The position numbers and the translations under genes were made by a program. The notes beneath the pieces are model-generated. The model was given only the letters and a program-made list of their open reading frames with translations. It was not told the origin of the DNA and did no database searches. Shown one piece after another: positions 1-10,013 of a stretch of DNA of 64,000 nt (positions are counted from its first letter, which is position 1; each line of letters opens with the position of its first letter). Location: NCBI RefSeq assembly GCF_036226405.1, contig NZ_CP108464.1, positions 3,348,001 to 3,412,000 of the forward strand, written 5' to 3'. Source of the stretch: Streptomyces sp. NBC_01260. GTDB taxonomy: Bacteria; Actinomycetota; Actinomycetes; Streptomycetales; Streptomycetaceae.

Positions 1-1451
1 CACTCCGCCTCGGCCAGCTCCTCGCCGATGCCGAACACCGAGAGCTGGTCGTGGTCGAACTGGATGATCTTCGCCGTCTTGCGGCCCAGCAGGATGTCGA
101 TGATCTGGCCGGCGCCGAACTTCTGCCCGCGCTCCCGCTTCAGCCGTACCACCGTGGACAGCAGCTTCTGGGAGACCACGGTGCCGTCCCAGGTCTCGGG
201 CGGGGCCAGGCAGGTGTCGCAGTTGCCGCAGGAGGCCGTGGCGGGCTCCTGGCCGAAGTACTTCAGCAGCTGGGCCCGGCGGCACCGCACGGTCTCGCAC
301 AGGGCCAGCATGGAGTCCAGGTGCGAGGCGGCCCGGCGGCGGAAGGCCTCGTCGCCCTCGCCGCCCTGGATGAGCTTGCGCTGCTGGACGACGTCCTGGA
401 GCCCGTAGGCCATCCAGGCCGTGGAGGGGGCGCCGTCCCGGCCGGCCCGGCCCGTCTCCTGGTAGTACCCCTCGACGGACTTCGGCAGGTCGAGGTGGGC
501 GACGAAGCGCACGTCCGGCTTGTCGATGCCCATGCCGAAGGCGATCGTCGCGACGACGACCAGGCCCTCCTCGCGCAGGAAGCGGGACTGGTGGCGCGCT
601 CGGGTGCCGGCGTCCAGACCCGCGTGGTAGGGGACGGCCTCGATGCCATTGCGGCAGAGGTACTCGGCGGTCTTCTCGGTGGAGTTGCGCGAGAGGCAGT
701 AGACGATGCCCGCGTCCCCGGCGTGCTCCTCCTTGAGGAAGGACAGCAGCTGCTTCTTCGGGTCGGCCTTGGGCACGATGCGGTACTGGATGTTGGGCCG
801 GTCGAAGCCCGCCACGAAGTGCTTGGCGTCGGGCATGCCCAGGCGCTGGGTGATCTCCTGGTGCGTGGCCGCGGTCGCCGTCGCCGTGAGCGCGATACGC
901 GGTACGTCGGGCCAGCGCTCGCCCAGCACGGACAGGGCCAGGTAGTCGGGCCGGAAGTCGTGGCCCCACTGGGCGACGCAGTGCGCCTCGTCGATGGCGA
1001 AGACGGAGATCTCACCGCGGGAGAGCAGACCGAGGGTGGAGTCCAGCCGGAGCCGCTCCGGGGCCAGGTACAGCAGGTCGAGCTCGCCCGCGACGTACTG
1101 GGCCTCCATGGAGCGCCGCTCGTCCAGGTCCTGCGTGGAGTTGACGAACCCGGCCCGCACGCCCAGCGCCCGCAGGGCATCCACCTGGTCCTGCATCAGG
1201 GCGATCAGCGGCGAGATGACGATGCCCGTACCGGACCTGACCAGGGACGGGATCTGGTAGCAGAGCGACTTGCCGCCGCCGGTCGGCATGAGCACGACGG
1301 CGTCGCCGCCGGCCACCACATGGTCGACGACCGCTTCCTGCTCGCCCCGGAACGCCTCGTACCCGAAAACCCGGTGGAGCGTCTGCCGCGCATCACTCTC
1401 GGTCACACCCATGGTCACGCCTGTCACACCTGTCACGCCCGTCCCGCTCAT
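1..1451 (-). CDS. recQ: ATP-dependent DNA helicase RecQ (3' end outside window)
   Basis: Superfamily 2 3'-5' DNA helicase for recombination and fork repair. Visible in order: Walker A MPTGGGKS (about residue 42 from the inner start), DEAH box in [13 protein letters not shown] (about 141), motif [12 protein letters not shown], then the RecQ zinc site (CETVRC followed by CGNCDTC). The gene leaves the window inside the winged-helix region, so an HRDC domain cannot be judged. Two in-frame ATGs exist (1451 and 1412). The 13 codons between them are a short repeat (GVT GVT GVT), so the true start is uncertain. The identification is secure from the motifs. Confidence 0.93.
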   Translation of the reverse strand, partial: MSGTGVTGVTGVTMGVTESDARQTLHRVFGYEAFRGEQEAVVDHVVAGGDAVVLMPTGGGKSLCYQIPSLVRSGTGIVISPLIALMQDQVDALRALGVRAGFVNSTQDLDERRSMEAQYVAGELDLLYLAPERLRLDSTLGLLSRGEISVFAIDEAHCVAQWGHDFRPDYLALSVLGERWPDVPRIALTATATAATHQEITQRLGMPDAKHFVAGFDRPNIQYRIVPKADPKKQLLSFLKEEHAGDAGIVYCLSRNSTEKTAEYLCRNGIEAVPYHAGLDAGTRARHQSRFLREEGLVVVATIAFGMGIDKPDVRFVAHLDLPKSVEGYYQETGRAGRDGAPSTAWMAYGLQDVVQQRKLIQGGEGDEAFRRRAASHLDSMLALCETVRCRRAQLLKYFGQEPATASCGNCDTCLAPPETWDGTVVSQKLLSTVVRLKRERGQKFGAGQIIDILLGRKTAKIIQFDHDQLSVFGIGEELAEAE

Positions 1452-1519
1452 CGCTCTGTCCCCCGGCATCCGGCCCGTTCTGTCCCGCACTCCCCTGCCA
1501 CGATAGGCGCCGCCTACGA

Positions 1520-1560
1520 CAGCGCCGGACGGGCTTGACTTCCAAGCCCGTCCGGCGCTG
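1520..1560 (-). terminator. nuo operon terminator
   Basis: Perfect 18-bp inverted repeat (1520-1537 and 1543-1560, arm CAGCGCCGGACGGGCTTG) with a 5-nt loop. It starts 24 nt beyond the nuoN stop. nuo transcripts run leftwards and should end here, before recQ, whose own promoter must lie between the hairpin and 1451. Confidence 0.85.
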
Positions 1561-1583
1561 TTCCAGCGGTGGTGCGTCCGCCC

Positions 1584-3248
1584 CTACCGCACGAAGACTC
1601 CCGCCTGGCTCGCCAGGTCCAGGAAGTACTGCGGGGCCAGGCCCAGCACCAGCGTGACCGCGACCCCGACCGCGATCGTGGTCATCGTCAGCGGGGACGG
1701 GACGGCGACCGTGGGGCCGTCCGCCTTCGGCTCACTGAAGAACATCAGCACGATGACGCGGATGTAGAAGAACGCGGCGATCGCCGAGGAGATCACACCG
1801 ACGACGACCAGTCCGCCGGCGCCGCCGTCGGCCGCGGCCTTGAACACCGCGAACTTCCCGGCGAAGCCCGAGGTGAGCGGGATACCGGCGAAGGCCAGCA
1901 GGAACACCGCGAAGACCGCGGCGACCAGCGGCGAGCGACGGCCGAGCCCGGCCCACTTCGACAGATGCGTGGCCTCGCCGCCCGCGTCACGCACCAGGGT
2001 GACGACGGCGAAGGCGCCGACCGTCACGAAGGAGTACGTGGCCAGGTAGAAGAGGACCGAGGAGATGCCCTCCGGCGTGGCCGCGATGACACCGGCGAGG
2101 ATGAAGCCGGCGTGCGCGATCGAGGAGTAGGCCAGCAGCCGCTTGATGTCGGTCTGGGTGATGGCGACGATCGCGCCGCCCAGCATCGTGACGATCGCGA
2201 CGCCCCACATGACCGGCCGCAGGTCCCAGGTGAGACCGGGCAGCACCACGTACAGCAGGCGCAGCAGCGCACCGAACGCGGCGACCTTCGTGGCCGCGGC
2301 CATGAAGCCGGTGACCGGGGTCGGGGCGCCCTGGTAGACGTCCGGGGTCCACATGTGGAAGGGAACCGCGCCGACCTTGAAGAGCAGGCCGGTCAGGATC
2401 ATCGCGCCGCCGATGAGCAGCAGCGCGTCGTTGCCCATGGTGTCGGCGAGCGCCGGGTCGATCTTCTGGATGGAGCCGTCCACGACGGAGGCGATCCGGG
2501 CGTACGAGACGGAGCCGGCGTAACCGTAGATCAGGGCGATCCCGAAGAGCAGGAACGCCGAGGAGAAGGCGCCGAGCAGGAAGTACTTCACCGCGGCCTC
2601 CTGCGACATCAGCCGCTTGCGGCGGGCGACGGCGCACAGGAGGTAGAGCGGGAGCGAGAAGACTTCCAGGGCCACGAAGAGCGTCAGCAGATCGTTGGCC
2701 GCGGGGAAGACCAGCATGCCCGCCACCGAGAAGAGGATCAGCGGGAAGACCTCGGTGGTGGTGAACCCGGCCTTGACCGCGGCCTTCTCGCTGTCGCTGC
2801 CGGGGACCGAGGCGGCCTGTGCGGCGAACGAGTCGACGCGGTTGCCGTGCGACGCGGGATCGAGCCGCCGCTCGGCGAAGGTGAACACGGCGACCAGCGA
2901 CGTCAGCAGGATGGTGCCCTGAAGGAACAGGGCGGGCCCGTCGATGGCGACGGCCCCCATCGCGGCGATGTGCGCCTTTGTCGTACCGTATCCGCCGGCC
3001 GCCAGGCCGACCACCGCGGCGAACGCGGCGACCAGGGCGACGACGGCCAAGAAGACCTGTGTGTGGTAGCGGGCCCGGCGCGGCACGAAGGCCTCGACGA
3101 GCACGCCCAGGACGGCGACTCCGATCACGATCAGGACCGGGGTCAGCTGGGCGTACTCGATGACCGGCGCCTTGAACTTCTCGTCAGGGGCGGCCGATGT
3201 CACCCCGCCCGCCATTGTCCACAGGCTGTGGACAGCTGTTGCGCTCAC
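1584..3248 (-). CDS. nuoN: NADH-quinone oxidoreductase subunit N
   Basis: ND2-type antiporter-like, proton-pumping membrane subunit of complex I; 554 aa, polytopic. The family signatures LFKVGAVPFHMWTPDVY and KRLLAYSSIAHAGF are present. It is the last gene of the operon; its ATG overlaps the nuoM stop by 4 nt (3245-3248), which suggests translational coupling. Its first codons contain two facing DnaA-box-like sequences (see findings). Length and motifs fit actinobacterial NuoN. Confidence 0.96.
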   Translation of the reverse strand: MSATAVHSLWTMAGGVTSAAPDEKFKAPVIEYAQLTPVLIVIGVAVLGVLVEAFVPRRARYHTQVFLAVVALVAAFAAVVGLAAGGYGTTKAHIAAMGAVAIDGPALFLQGTILLTSLVAVFTFAERRLDPASHGNRVDSFAAQAASVPGSDSEKAAVKAGFTTTEVFPLILFSVAGMLVFPAANDLLTLFVALEVFSLPLYLLCAVARRKRLMSQEAAVKYFLLGAFSSAFLLFGIALIYGYAGSVSYARIASVVDGSIQKIDPALADTMGNDALLLIGGAMILTGLLFKVGAVPFHMWTPDVYQGAPTPVTGFMAAATKVAAFGALLRLLYVVLPGLTWDLRPVMWGVAIVTMLGGAIVAITQTDIKRLLAYSSIAHAGFILAGVIAATPEGISSVLFYLATYSFVTVGAFAVVTLVRDAGGEATHLSKWAGLGRRSPLVAAVFAVFLLAFAGIPLTSGFAGKFAVFKAAADGGAGGLVVVGVISSAIAAFFYIRVIVLMFFSEPKADGPTVAVPSPLTMTTIAVGVAVTLVLGLAPQYFLDLASQAGVFVR

Positions 3249-4840
3249 TTGGCGGCCTCCACCTCGGGCTGGGGGTCCTTCTTCTGTACGTCCGACATGG
3301 TGTGCTGCACCGCCGGGTTGACGATGTCCGTCAACGGCTTCGGGTAGACGCCCAGGAAGATCAGCAGTGCGATCAGCGGGACGACCACCACCAGCTCACG
3401 GACCTTGAGGTCCGCCATGCCCTGGACCTCGGCCTTGACCGGTCCCGTCATCGTCCGCTGGTAGAGGACCAGGACGTAGATCGCGGCGAGCACGATCCCG
3501 GTGGTGGCGATGATGCCGACCGCCGGATACGCGGAGAACACCCCGACCAGGACCAGGAACTCACTGACGAACGGGGCGAGCCCCGGCAGCGACAGGGTGG
3601 CCAGACCACCGATCAGGAAGGTGCCGGCCAGGATCGGCGCCACCTTCTGCACTCCGCCGTAGTCGGCGATGAGCCGCGAGCCGCGCCGGGTGATCAGGAA
3701 GCCCGCCACCAGCATCAGCGCGGCCGTCGAGATGCCGTGGTTGACCATGTAGAGCGTCGCGCCCGACTGGCCCTGGCTCGTCATGGCGAAGATGCCGAGG
3801 ACGATGAAGCCGAAGTGCGAGATCGACGCGTAGGCGATCAGCCGCTTGATGTCGCGCTGGCCGACGGCGAGCAGCGCCCCGTACACGATGCTGATCAGCG
3901 CCAGGACCAGGATCACCGGCGTGGCCCACTTGCTGGCCTCCGGGAAGAGCTGGAGGCAGAAGCGCATCATCGCGAAGGTGCCGACCTTGTCGACGACCGC
4001 GGTGAGCAGCACGGCGACCGGGGAGGTCGCCTCCCCCATGGCGTTGGGCAGCCAGGTGTGCAGCGGCCACAGCGGGGCCTTCACCGCGAAGGCGAAGAAG
4101 AACCCGAGGAAGAGCCAGCGCTCGGTGCTGGTCGCCATGGAGAACGTGCCGTTGGCGCGGGCCTCGGCGATCTCGGAGAGCGAGAACGTCCCCGCGACCG
4201 TGTAGAGCCCGATCACCGCGGCCAGCATGATGAGGCCGCCGACCAGGTTGTACAGGAGGAACTTCACTGCTGCGTACGAGCGTTGGGCCGCGGCGTTCTC
4301 GTCGCCGCCGCCCGCCGCCGCAGCGGCCGCGGAGGAGGTGGCCCGGTCCCCGAAGCCGCCGATGAGGAAGTACATCGGGATGAGCATGGCTTCGAACAGG
4401 ATGTAGAAGACGAAGACGTCGGTGGCCTCGAAGGAGAGGATCACCATCGCTTCGGTCATCAGCATCAGGGCGAAGAAGCCCTGGGTCGGCCGCCAGCGCC
4501 GGCTCTGGCTCTCCAGGGGGTCGGCATCGTGCCAGCCCGCCAGGATGATGAAGGGCATGAGCAGGGCGGTGAGCGCCAGGAGCGCCACGCCGATGCCGTC
4601 CACCCCCAGCTCGTACCGGACGCCGAAGTCCTTGATCCAGGCGTGCGATTCGGTGAGCTGGAAGCGGCTGCCGCCGGGTTCGAAGCGGGCGAGCACGACG
4701 CCCGCGAGCACCAGGGTGCCCAGCGAGAACAGCAGCGCCAGCCATTTGGCGGCGGTGCGCCGTGCGGCCGGGACGGCGGCGGTGGCGATCGCGCCGATCG
4801 CCGGGAGCACCGCCGTCGCTGTCAGGAGGGGAAAGGACAT
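3245..4840 (-). CDS. nuoM: NADH-quinone oxidoreductase subunit M
   Basis: ND4-type proton-channel subunit of complex I, 531 aa. Visible: the conserved ion-translocation stretch KAPLWPLHTWLPNAMGEATS and the half-channel motif KRLIAYASISHFGF. An Ala/Gly/Asn-rich loop (AAAAAAGGGDENAAAQ, roughly residues 173-190) interrupts the hydrophobic core and looks like a lineage-specific insertion. Four nt separate it from the nuoL stop (4845), and its stop overlaps the nuoN start. Confidence 0.96.
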   Translation of the reverse strand: MSFPLLTATAVLPAIGAIATAAVPAARRTAAKWLALLFSLGTLVLAGVVLARFEPGGSRFQLTESHAWIKDFGVRYELGVDGIGVALLALTALLMPFIILAGWHDADPLESQSRRWRPTQGFFALMLMTEAMVILSFEATDVFVFYILFEAMLIPMYFLIGGFGDRATSSAAAAAAGGGDENAAAQRSYAAVKFLLYNLVGGLIMLAAVIGLYTVAGTFSLSEIAEARANGTFSMATSTERWLFLGFFFAFAVKAPLWPLHTWLPNAMGEATSPVAVLLTAVVDKVGTFAMMRFCLQLFPEASKWATPVILVLALISIVYGALLAVGQRDIKRLIAYASISHFGFIVLGIFAMTSQGQSGATLYMVNHGISTAALMLVAGFLITRRGSRLIADYGGVQKVAPILAGTFLIGGLATLSLPGLAPFVSEFLVLVGVFSAYPAVGIIATTGIVLAAIYVLVLYQRTMTGPVKAEVQGMADLKVRELVVVVPLIALLIFLGVYPKPLTDIVNPAVQHTMSDVQKKDPQPEVEAAK

Positions 4841-4844
4841 GTGA

Positions 4845-6746
4845 TCAGACCGCCCTCATCAGCAGGGTCGCGGCGATGAGAACCGCCGTACCGCCGAACA
4901 TCGAGACCGCGTAGGAGCGGGCGTAGCCGTTCTGCAGTTTTCGCAGCCGGCCGGAGAGCCCGCCCATCGAGGCGGCCGTGCCGTTGACGACCCCGTCGAC
5001 CAGGGTGTGGTCGACGTAGACCAGGGAGCGGGTGAGGTGCTCGCCGCCGCGGACCAGGACCACGTGGTTGAAGTCGTCCTGGAGGAGATCGCGGCGGGCG
5101 GCCCGGGTGAGCAGCGAGCCGCGCGGGGCGACCGCGGGCACGGGCTTGCGCCCATACATCATCCAGGCGATGCCGACACCGATGACGAGCACCACCATGG
5201 TGGCGGCGGTGACGGTGGTCGCGCTGACCGGGGCGTCGCCGTGGTCGTGGCCGGTGACGGGCTCCAGCCAGTGCAGGAAGCGGTCGCCGATGGAGAAGAA
5301 GCCTCCGGCGAAGACCGAGCCGAACGCCAGGACGATCATGGGGATGGTCATGGACTTCGGGGACTCGTGCGGATGCGGCTCATGGCCTTCCGCGTCCGGC
5401 TGCCAGCGCTTCTCACCGAAGAACGTCAGCAGCATCACGCGCGTCATGTAGAACGCGGTGATCGCGGCGCCGAGGAGGGTGACCGCGCCGAGGATCCATC
5501 CCTCGGTGCCGCCCTTGGCGAAGGCCGCCTCGATGATCTTGTCCTTGGAGAAGAAGCCGGACAGTCCGGGGAAGCCGATGATCGCGAGGTAGCCGAGCCC
5601 GAAGGTGATGAAGGTGACCGGCATGTACGTGCGCAGGCCGCCGAACTTCCGCATGTCGACCTCGTCGTTCATGCCGTGCATGACCGAACCGGCGCCGAGG
5701 AAGAGCCCGGCCTTGAAGAAGCCGTGCGTCACCAGGTGCATGATCGCGAAGACGTAGCCGATCGGGCCGAGCCCGGCGGCCAGGATCATGTAGCCGATCT
5801 GCGACATCGTCGAGCCGGCGAGGGCCTTCTTGATGTCGTCCTTCGCGCAACCGACGATCGCCCCGAAGATCAGCGTGACCGCACCGACGACCACGACGAC
5901 CAGCTGTGCGTCCGGGGCGGCGTTGAAGATCGCGCCGGACCGGACGATGAGGTAGACGCCCGCGGTCACCATGGTGGCGGCGTGGATCAGGGCCGAGACC
6001 GGGGTCGGGCCCTCCATCGCGTCACCCAGCCAGGACTGCAGCGGCACCTGGGCGGACTTGCCGCACGCGGCGAGCAGCAGCATCAGGCCGATCGCCGTCA
6101 GCTTGCCCTCGCTCGCCTGGCCGGTGGCCGCCAGGACGGGGCCGAAGGCGAAGGTGCCGAAGGTGGTGAACATCAGCATGATCGCGATCGACAGGCCCAT
6201 GTCGCCGACCCGGTTGACCAGGAAGGCCTTCTTCGCGGCGGTGGCCGCGCTGGGCTTGTGCTGCCAGAAGCCGATGAGCAGGTACGACGCCAGACCGACG
6301 CCCTCCCACCCGACGTACAGCAGAAGGTAGTTGTCGGCGATGACCAGGATCAGCATCGCCGCGAGGAACAGGTTCAGATAGCCGAAGAAGCGGCGACGGC
6401 GCTCGTCGTGCGCCATGTAGCCGATCGAGTAGATGTGGATCAGCGTGCCCACACCGGTGATCAGCAGGACGAAGGTCATCGACAACTGGTCGAGCTGGAA
6501 GGCCACATCGGCCTGGAAGCCCTCGACGGGAATCCAGCTGAACAGCTTCTGGTGCAGCGCCCGGTCGTCGGCGCTCTTCCCCAGCATGTCGAGGAAGAGC
6601 ACCACGCCGATGACGAAGGAGGCGGCGGCGAACAGGGTGCCGAGCCAATGTCCCGCGCGGTCAAGGCGTCGGCCGCCGCAGAGCAGCACCGCCGCTCCGA
6701 GCAGGGGCGCCGCGACAAGCAGCGCAATCAGGTTCTCTGCGTTCAT
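4845..6746 (-). CDS. nuoL: NADH-quinone oxidoreductase subunit L
   Basis: ND5-type distal antiporter subunit of complex I, 633 aa. Contains [20 protein letters not shown] and [15 protein letters not shown], both typical of the proton-translocating core. The C-terminal part beyond about residue 440 has a polar His-rich stretch ([13 protein letters not shown]) and then hydrophobic segments expected to form the lateral amphipathic helix. Operon position K-L-M-N is canonical. Confidence 0.96.
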   Translation of the reverse strand: MNAENLIALLVAAPLLGAAVLLCGGRRLDRAGHWLGTLFAAASFVIGVVLFLDMLGKSADDRALHQKLFSWIPVEGFQADVAFQLDQLSMTFVLLITGVGTLIHIYSIGYMAHDERRRRFFGYLNLFLAAMLILVIADNYLLLYVGWEGVGLASYLLIGFWQHKPSAATAAKKAFLVNRVGDMGLSIAIMLMFTTFGTFAFGPVLAATGQASEGKLTAIGLMLLLAACGKSAQVPLQSWLGDAMEGPTPVSALIHAATMVTAGVYLIVRSGAIFNAAPDAQLVVVVVGAVTLIFGAIVGCAKDDIKKALAGSTMSQIGYMILAAGLGPIGYVFAIMHLVTHGFFKAGLFLGAGSVMHGMNDEVDMRKFGGLRTYMPVTFITFGLGYLAIIGFPGLSGFFSKDKIIEAAFAKGGTEGWILGAVTLLGAAITAFYMTRVMLLTFFGEKRWQPDAEGHEPHPHESPKSMTIPMIVLAFGSVFAGGFFSIGDRFLHWLEPVTGHDHGDAPVSATTVTAATMVVLVIGVGIAWMMYGRKPVPAVAPRGSLLTRAARRDLLQDDFNHVVLVRGGEHLTRSLVYVDHTLVDGVVNGTAASMGGLSGRLRKLQNGYARSYAVSMFGGTAVLIAATLLMRAV

Positions 6747-6762
6747 TGGGTCCAGCGCCCCT

Positions 6763-7062
6763 TTACAGCTTCATCAGGCTGGCGTCGTCGACCGAGGCCG
6801 AGTGGCGGGAACGGAACAGCGACACGATGATCGCGAGCCCGACGACGACCTCCGCGGCGGCGACGACCATCGTGAAGAAGGCGATGATCTGGCCGTCGAG
6901 GTTGCCGTGCATTCGGGAGAAGGTGACGAACGCGAGGTTGCAGGCGTTGAGCATCAGCTCCACGCACATGAACACCACGATCGCGTTCCGCCTGATCAGC
7001 ACCCCGGATGCGCCGATGGTGAACAACAGTGCGGCGAGATAGAGGTAGTTGACCGGATTCAC
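6763..7062 (-). CDS. nuoK: NADH-quinone oxidoreductase subunit K
   Basis: ND4L-type small membrane subunit, 99 aa, three hydrophobic segments. The conserved membrane glutamate lies in [17 protein letters not shown] and a second acidic residue in [15 protein letters not shown]. Its ATG overlaps the nuoJ stop by 4 nt. Only 16 nt separate it from nuoL. Confidence 0.96.
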   Translation of the reverse strand: MNPVNYLYLAALLFTIGASGVLIRRNAIVVFMCVELMLNACNLAFVTFSRMHGNLDGQIIAFFTMVVAAAEVVVGLAIIVSLFRSRHSASVDDASLMKL

Positions 7063-7889
7063 TTGGCGACCTCCTCTTCTTCGGCGTTGTCCCGGCCGAG
7101 CCGTTCACCGGAGCGCTGTTCGAGCGCCTTGAGCTCGGCCAGCGACTCGTCGGAGACATCGCGCATCTGGCCGCGCTTGCGCAGCGTCTGCATCACGGTG
7201 AGTTCGGACGGTGTGCCGTCGGGGAGCAGTCCGGCGATATCCACGGCGTTGTGCCGGGCGTAGACGCCGGGGGCGGGCAGCGGCGGCAGATGGCTGCTGC
7301 GTACGCGGTCCTCGGACATCTCCCGCTGGGTCTTGGCCCGTTCGGTGCGCTCGCGGTGGGTGAGCACCATCGCGCCGACGGTCGCGGTGATCAGCAGGGC
7401 GCCGGTGATCTCGAAGGCGAAGACGTACTTGGTGAAGATGAGGCTGGCGAGCCCCTCCACGTTCCCGCCGTGCTCGGCGTTGGCCGCGCCGAGCCCGTTG
7501 AAGCTGCTCAGCGAGGCGTTGCCGATGCCGGCGATCAGCAGGACGCCGAAGCCGAGCCCACAGCCGACGGCCAGCCAGCGCTGGCCCTTGAGCGTCTCCT
7601 TCAGCGAGTCCGCCGCCGTGACACCGACGAGCATGACCACGAAGAGGAACAGCATCATGATCGCGCCGGTGTAGACGACGATCTGGACGATCCCCAGGAA
7701 GTAGGCGCCGTTGGCGAGGTAGAAGACCGCCAGGACGATCATGGTCCCGGCGAGGCTCAGCGCACTGTGCACGGCCCTCCTCATCAGGACGGTGGACAGC
7801 GCGCCGATCACGGCGACGGTGCCGAGCACCCAGAACTGGAAGGCCTCGCCGGTCGAGGTCTGGGAGGCCGCAGCGGCCAGGCCGGTCAT
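7059..7889 (-). CDS. nuoJ: NADH-quinone oxidoreductase subunit J
   Basis: ND6-type membrane subunit, 276 aa. Hydrophobic N-terminal two thirds with [25 protein letters not shown], the pi-bulge helix region of the family. The C-terminal ~95 residues are hydrophilic and charged ([20 protein letters not shown]...), longer than in enteric NuoJ. Four-nt overlaps with nuoI (upstream) and nuoK (downstream). Confidence 0.95.
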   Translation of the reverse strand: MTGLAAAASQTSTGEAFQFWVLGTVAVIGALSTVLMRRAVHSALSLAGTMIVLAVFYLANGAYFLGIVQIVVYTGAIMMLFLFVVMLVGVTAADSLKETLKGQRWLAVGCGLGFGVLLIAGIGNASLSSFNGLGAANAEHGGNVEGLASLIFTKYVFAFEITGALLITATVGAMVLTHRERTERAKTQREMSEDRVRSSHLPPLPAPGVYARHNAVDIAGLLPDGTPSELTVMQTLRKRGQMRDVSDESLAELKALEQRSGERLGRDNAEEEEVAK

Positions 7890-8614
7890 GCGTCCACCTC
7901 CTGCGCCGAGCCGTTGCTCTCGCTGTCGCGGTCGGACGGCTTCTCGCCCTTGGAGACGGCGACCTGGCGTTCCGTACCGGGGGCTACCTCGGTCACCAGG
8001 CCCCGGTAGTAGTCCTGTTCGTCCATGCCGGGGAAGATCGCGTGCGGACTGTCGACCATGCCTTCCTCCAGGCCCGCGAGCAGCTCGTCCTTGGTGTAGA
8101 TGAGGCTCTCGCGGGTGGTGTTGGCGAGCTCGAACTCATTGGTCATCGTGAGCGCCCGGGTCGGGCAGGCCTCGATGCACAGTCCGCACAGGATGCAGCG
8201 CGCGTAGTTGATCTGGTAGACGCGGCCGTAGCGCTCCCCCGGGGAGTAGCGCTCCTCGTCGGTGTTGTCCGCGCCCTCGACGTAGATCGCGTCCGCCGGG
8301 CAGGCCCAGGCGCACAGCTCGCAGCCGATGCACTTCTCCAGGCCGTCCGGGTGGCGATTGAGCTGGTGCCGGCCGTGGAAGCGCGGCGCCGTCACCTTCG
8401 GCGTCTCCGGATACTGCTCGGTCAGCCGCTTCTTGAACATGGCCTTGAAGGTCACGCCGAAGCCGGCCACCGGATTCTGGAACTTGTCGTCCGAGGACTG
8501 CGGGGACTGGGCGGACCCGCCGGCCCCCGAGCCCCCGGAAGCCACGCTCGACCCCGTCGGCCCGGTGGCCTTCGGCGGCTTCTCGGACCCCCGCGACTCA
8601 GGCAGTTCAGACAT
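7886..8614 (-). CDS. nuoI: NADH-quinone oxidoreductase subunit I (8Fe ferredoxin-like)
   Basis: Peripheral-arm subunit carrying clusters N6a and N6b, 242 aa. Both 4Fe-4S motifs are clear: [12 protein letters not shown] and [12 protein letters not shown]. The start ATG at 8614 is chosen because AAAGGAGG lies 7 nt upstream; the frame stays open further upstream but without a ribosome-binding site. The N-terminal ~45 residues are Ser/Gly/Pro-rich and probably unstructured. It overlaps the nuoH stop by 8 nt. Confidence 0.95.
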   Translation of the reverse strand: MSELPESRGSEKPPKATGPTGSSVASGGSGAGGSAQSPQSSDDKFQNPVAGFGVTFKAMFKKRLTEQYPETPKVTAPRFHGRHQLNRHPDGLEKCIGCELCAWACPADAIYVEGADNTDEERYSPGERYGRVYQINYARCILCGLCIEACPTRALTMTNEFELANTTRESLIYTKDELLAGLEEGMVDSPHAIFPGMDEQDYYRGLVTEVAPGTERQVAVSKGEKPSDRDSESNGSAQEVDA

Positions 8615-10013
8615 GGTCGGCCTCCTTTCCGTCACTCGGATTTCCGTCACTCTGAGTATCCGCCCCGCCACTGACAACGAGCTCCCGCTCACGGCGCGGC
8701 ACGCGCCGCGGCACTGGCGGCAGGGTCTGTCCGGGCAGCGGTGGCACCGGGAATCCGCCCGCCATCGGGTCGAACGCCGGCTGCTCCGGCTCCGCGTCCG
8801 CCTCGGCGTCCCGGCCCTTCTTGTCGCGGAACATGTCGACGACGAAGGAGATCAGCAGGATCGCGATCACGGCCCCGGCCACGTAGAGCAGGATCTTCGA
8901 GTAGTCGTAGCCCTCGTTGCGCAGCGCCCGCACCGTGGCGACGAGCATCAGCCAGAGCACGGAGACCGGGATCAGGACCTTCCAGCCCAGCTTCATCAGC
9001 TGGTCGTAGCGGACCCGGGGCAGCGTGCCGCGCAGCCAGATGAAGAAGAACAGCAGCAGCTGGACCTTGATGACGAACCAGAGCATCGGCCACCAGCCGT
9101 GGTTCGCGCCCTCCCAGAAGGTGCTGATCGGCCACGGGGCCCGCCAGCCGCCCAGGAACAGGGTGATGGAGACCGCGGAGACGGTGACCATGTTGACGTA
9201 CTCGGCGAGCATGAACATCGCGAACTTGATGGACGAGTACTCGGTGTTGAAGCCGCCGACCAGGTCGCCCTCGGACTCGGGCATGTCGAACGGGGCGCGG
9301 TTGGTCTCACCGACCATCGTGATGATGTAGATGATGAACGAGACCGGCAGCAGCAGGATGAACCAGCGGTCCTGCTGGGCCTCCACGATCTTCGAGGTCG
9401 ACATCGACCCGGAGTAGAGGAAGACCGAGGCGAACGCGGCGCCCATCGCGATCTCGTAGCTGATCATCTGCGCGCACGAGCGCAGACCGCCGAGCAGCGG
9501 GTACGTCGATCCGGAGGACCAGCCCGCCAGCACGATGCCGTAGATCCCGACCGAGGCGACCGCGAGGATGTAGAGCATCGCGATCGGCAGGTCGGTGAGC
9601 TGCATCGCCGTACGCTGCCCGAAGATCGAGACCTCGTTGCCGGGCGGGCCGAACGGGATCACCGCGATCGCCATGAACGCCGGTACGGCGGCGACGATCG
9701 GGGCGAGGATGTAGACGACCTTGTCCGCCCGCTTGACGACCAGGTCCTCCTTCAGCATCAGCTTGATGCCGTCGGCGAGCGACTGGAGCATGCCCCAGGG
9801 GCCGTGCCGGTTGGGACCGATGCGCAGCTGCATCCAGGCGACGACCTTGCGCTCCCACACGATGGAGAAGAGCACGGTCACCATCAGGAACGCGAAGCAG
9901 AAGACCGCCTTGACGACGACGAGCCACCAGGGGTCGGTGCCGAACATCGACAGGTCCTCGGCGGCGAGCACCGCGCCGTGCGGGGCCGCGGCCAGTTGAG
10001 CGAGGGCAGTCAC
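8607..10013 (-). CDS. nuoH: NADH-quinone oxidoreductase subunit H
   Basis: ND1-type membrane subunit at the junction with the peripheral arm, forming the quinone-site entrance; 468 aa. Motifs: [20 protein letters not shown] near the N-terminus and [20 protein letters not shown], the charged loop of the E-channel. The GTG start at 10013 overlaps the nuoG stop (GTGA). A hydrophilic Pro-rich tail of about 65 residues follows the last membrane helix. Confidence 0.95.
   Translation of the reverse strand: MTALAQLAAAPHGAVLAAEDLSMFGTDPWWLVVVKAVFCFAFLMVTVLFSIVWERKVVAWMQLRIGPNRHGPWGMLQSLADGIKLMLKEDLVVKRADKVVYILAPIVAAVPAFMAIAVIPFGPPGNEVSIFGQRTAMQLTDLPIAMLYILAVASVGIYGIVLAGWSSGSTYPLLGGLRSCAQMISYEIAMGAAFASVFLYSGSMSTSKIVEAQQDRWFILLLPVSFIIYIITMVGETNRAPFDMPESEGDLVGGFNTEYSSIKFAMFMLAEYVNMVTVSAVSITLFLGGWRAPWPISTFWEGANHGWWPMLWFVIKVQLLLFFFIWLRGTLPRVRYDQLMKLGWKVLIPVSVLWLMLVATVRALRNEGYDYSKILLYVAGAVIAILLISFVVDMFRDKKGRDAEADAEPEQPAFDPMAGGFPVPPLPGQTLPPVPRRVPRRERELVVSGGADTQSDGNPSDGKEADHV

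Noticed and set aside
3197..4879. Long rightward open frame (560 codons) opposite nuoM
   Set aside because: Shadow of nuoM. Its product is an Arg/Asp/His/Gln-rich string with no domain, as expected from the antisense of a GC-rich membrane gene. The same applies to long opposite frames over nuoL, nuoG, mqnC/kinase, afsR and afsK.
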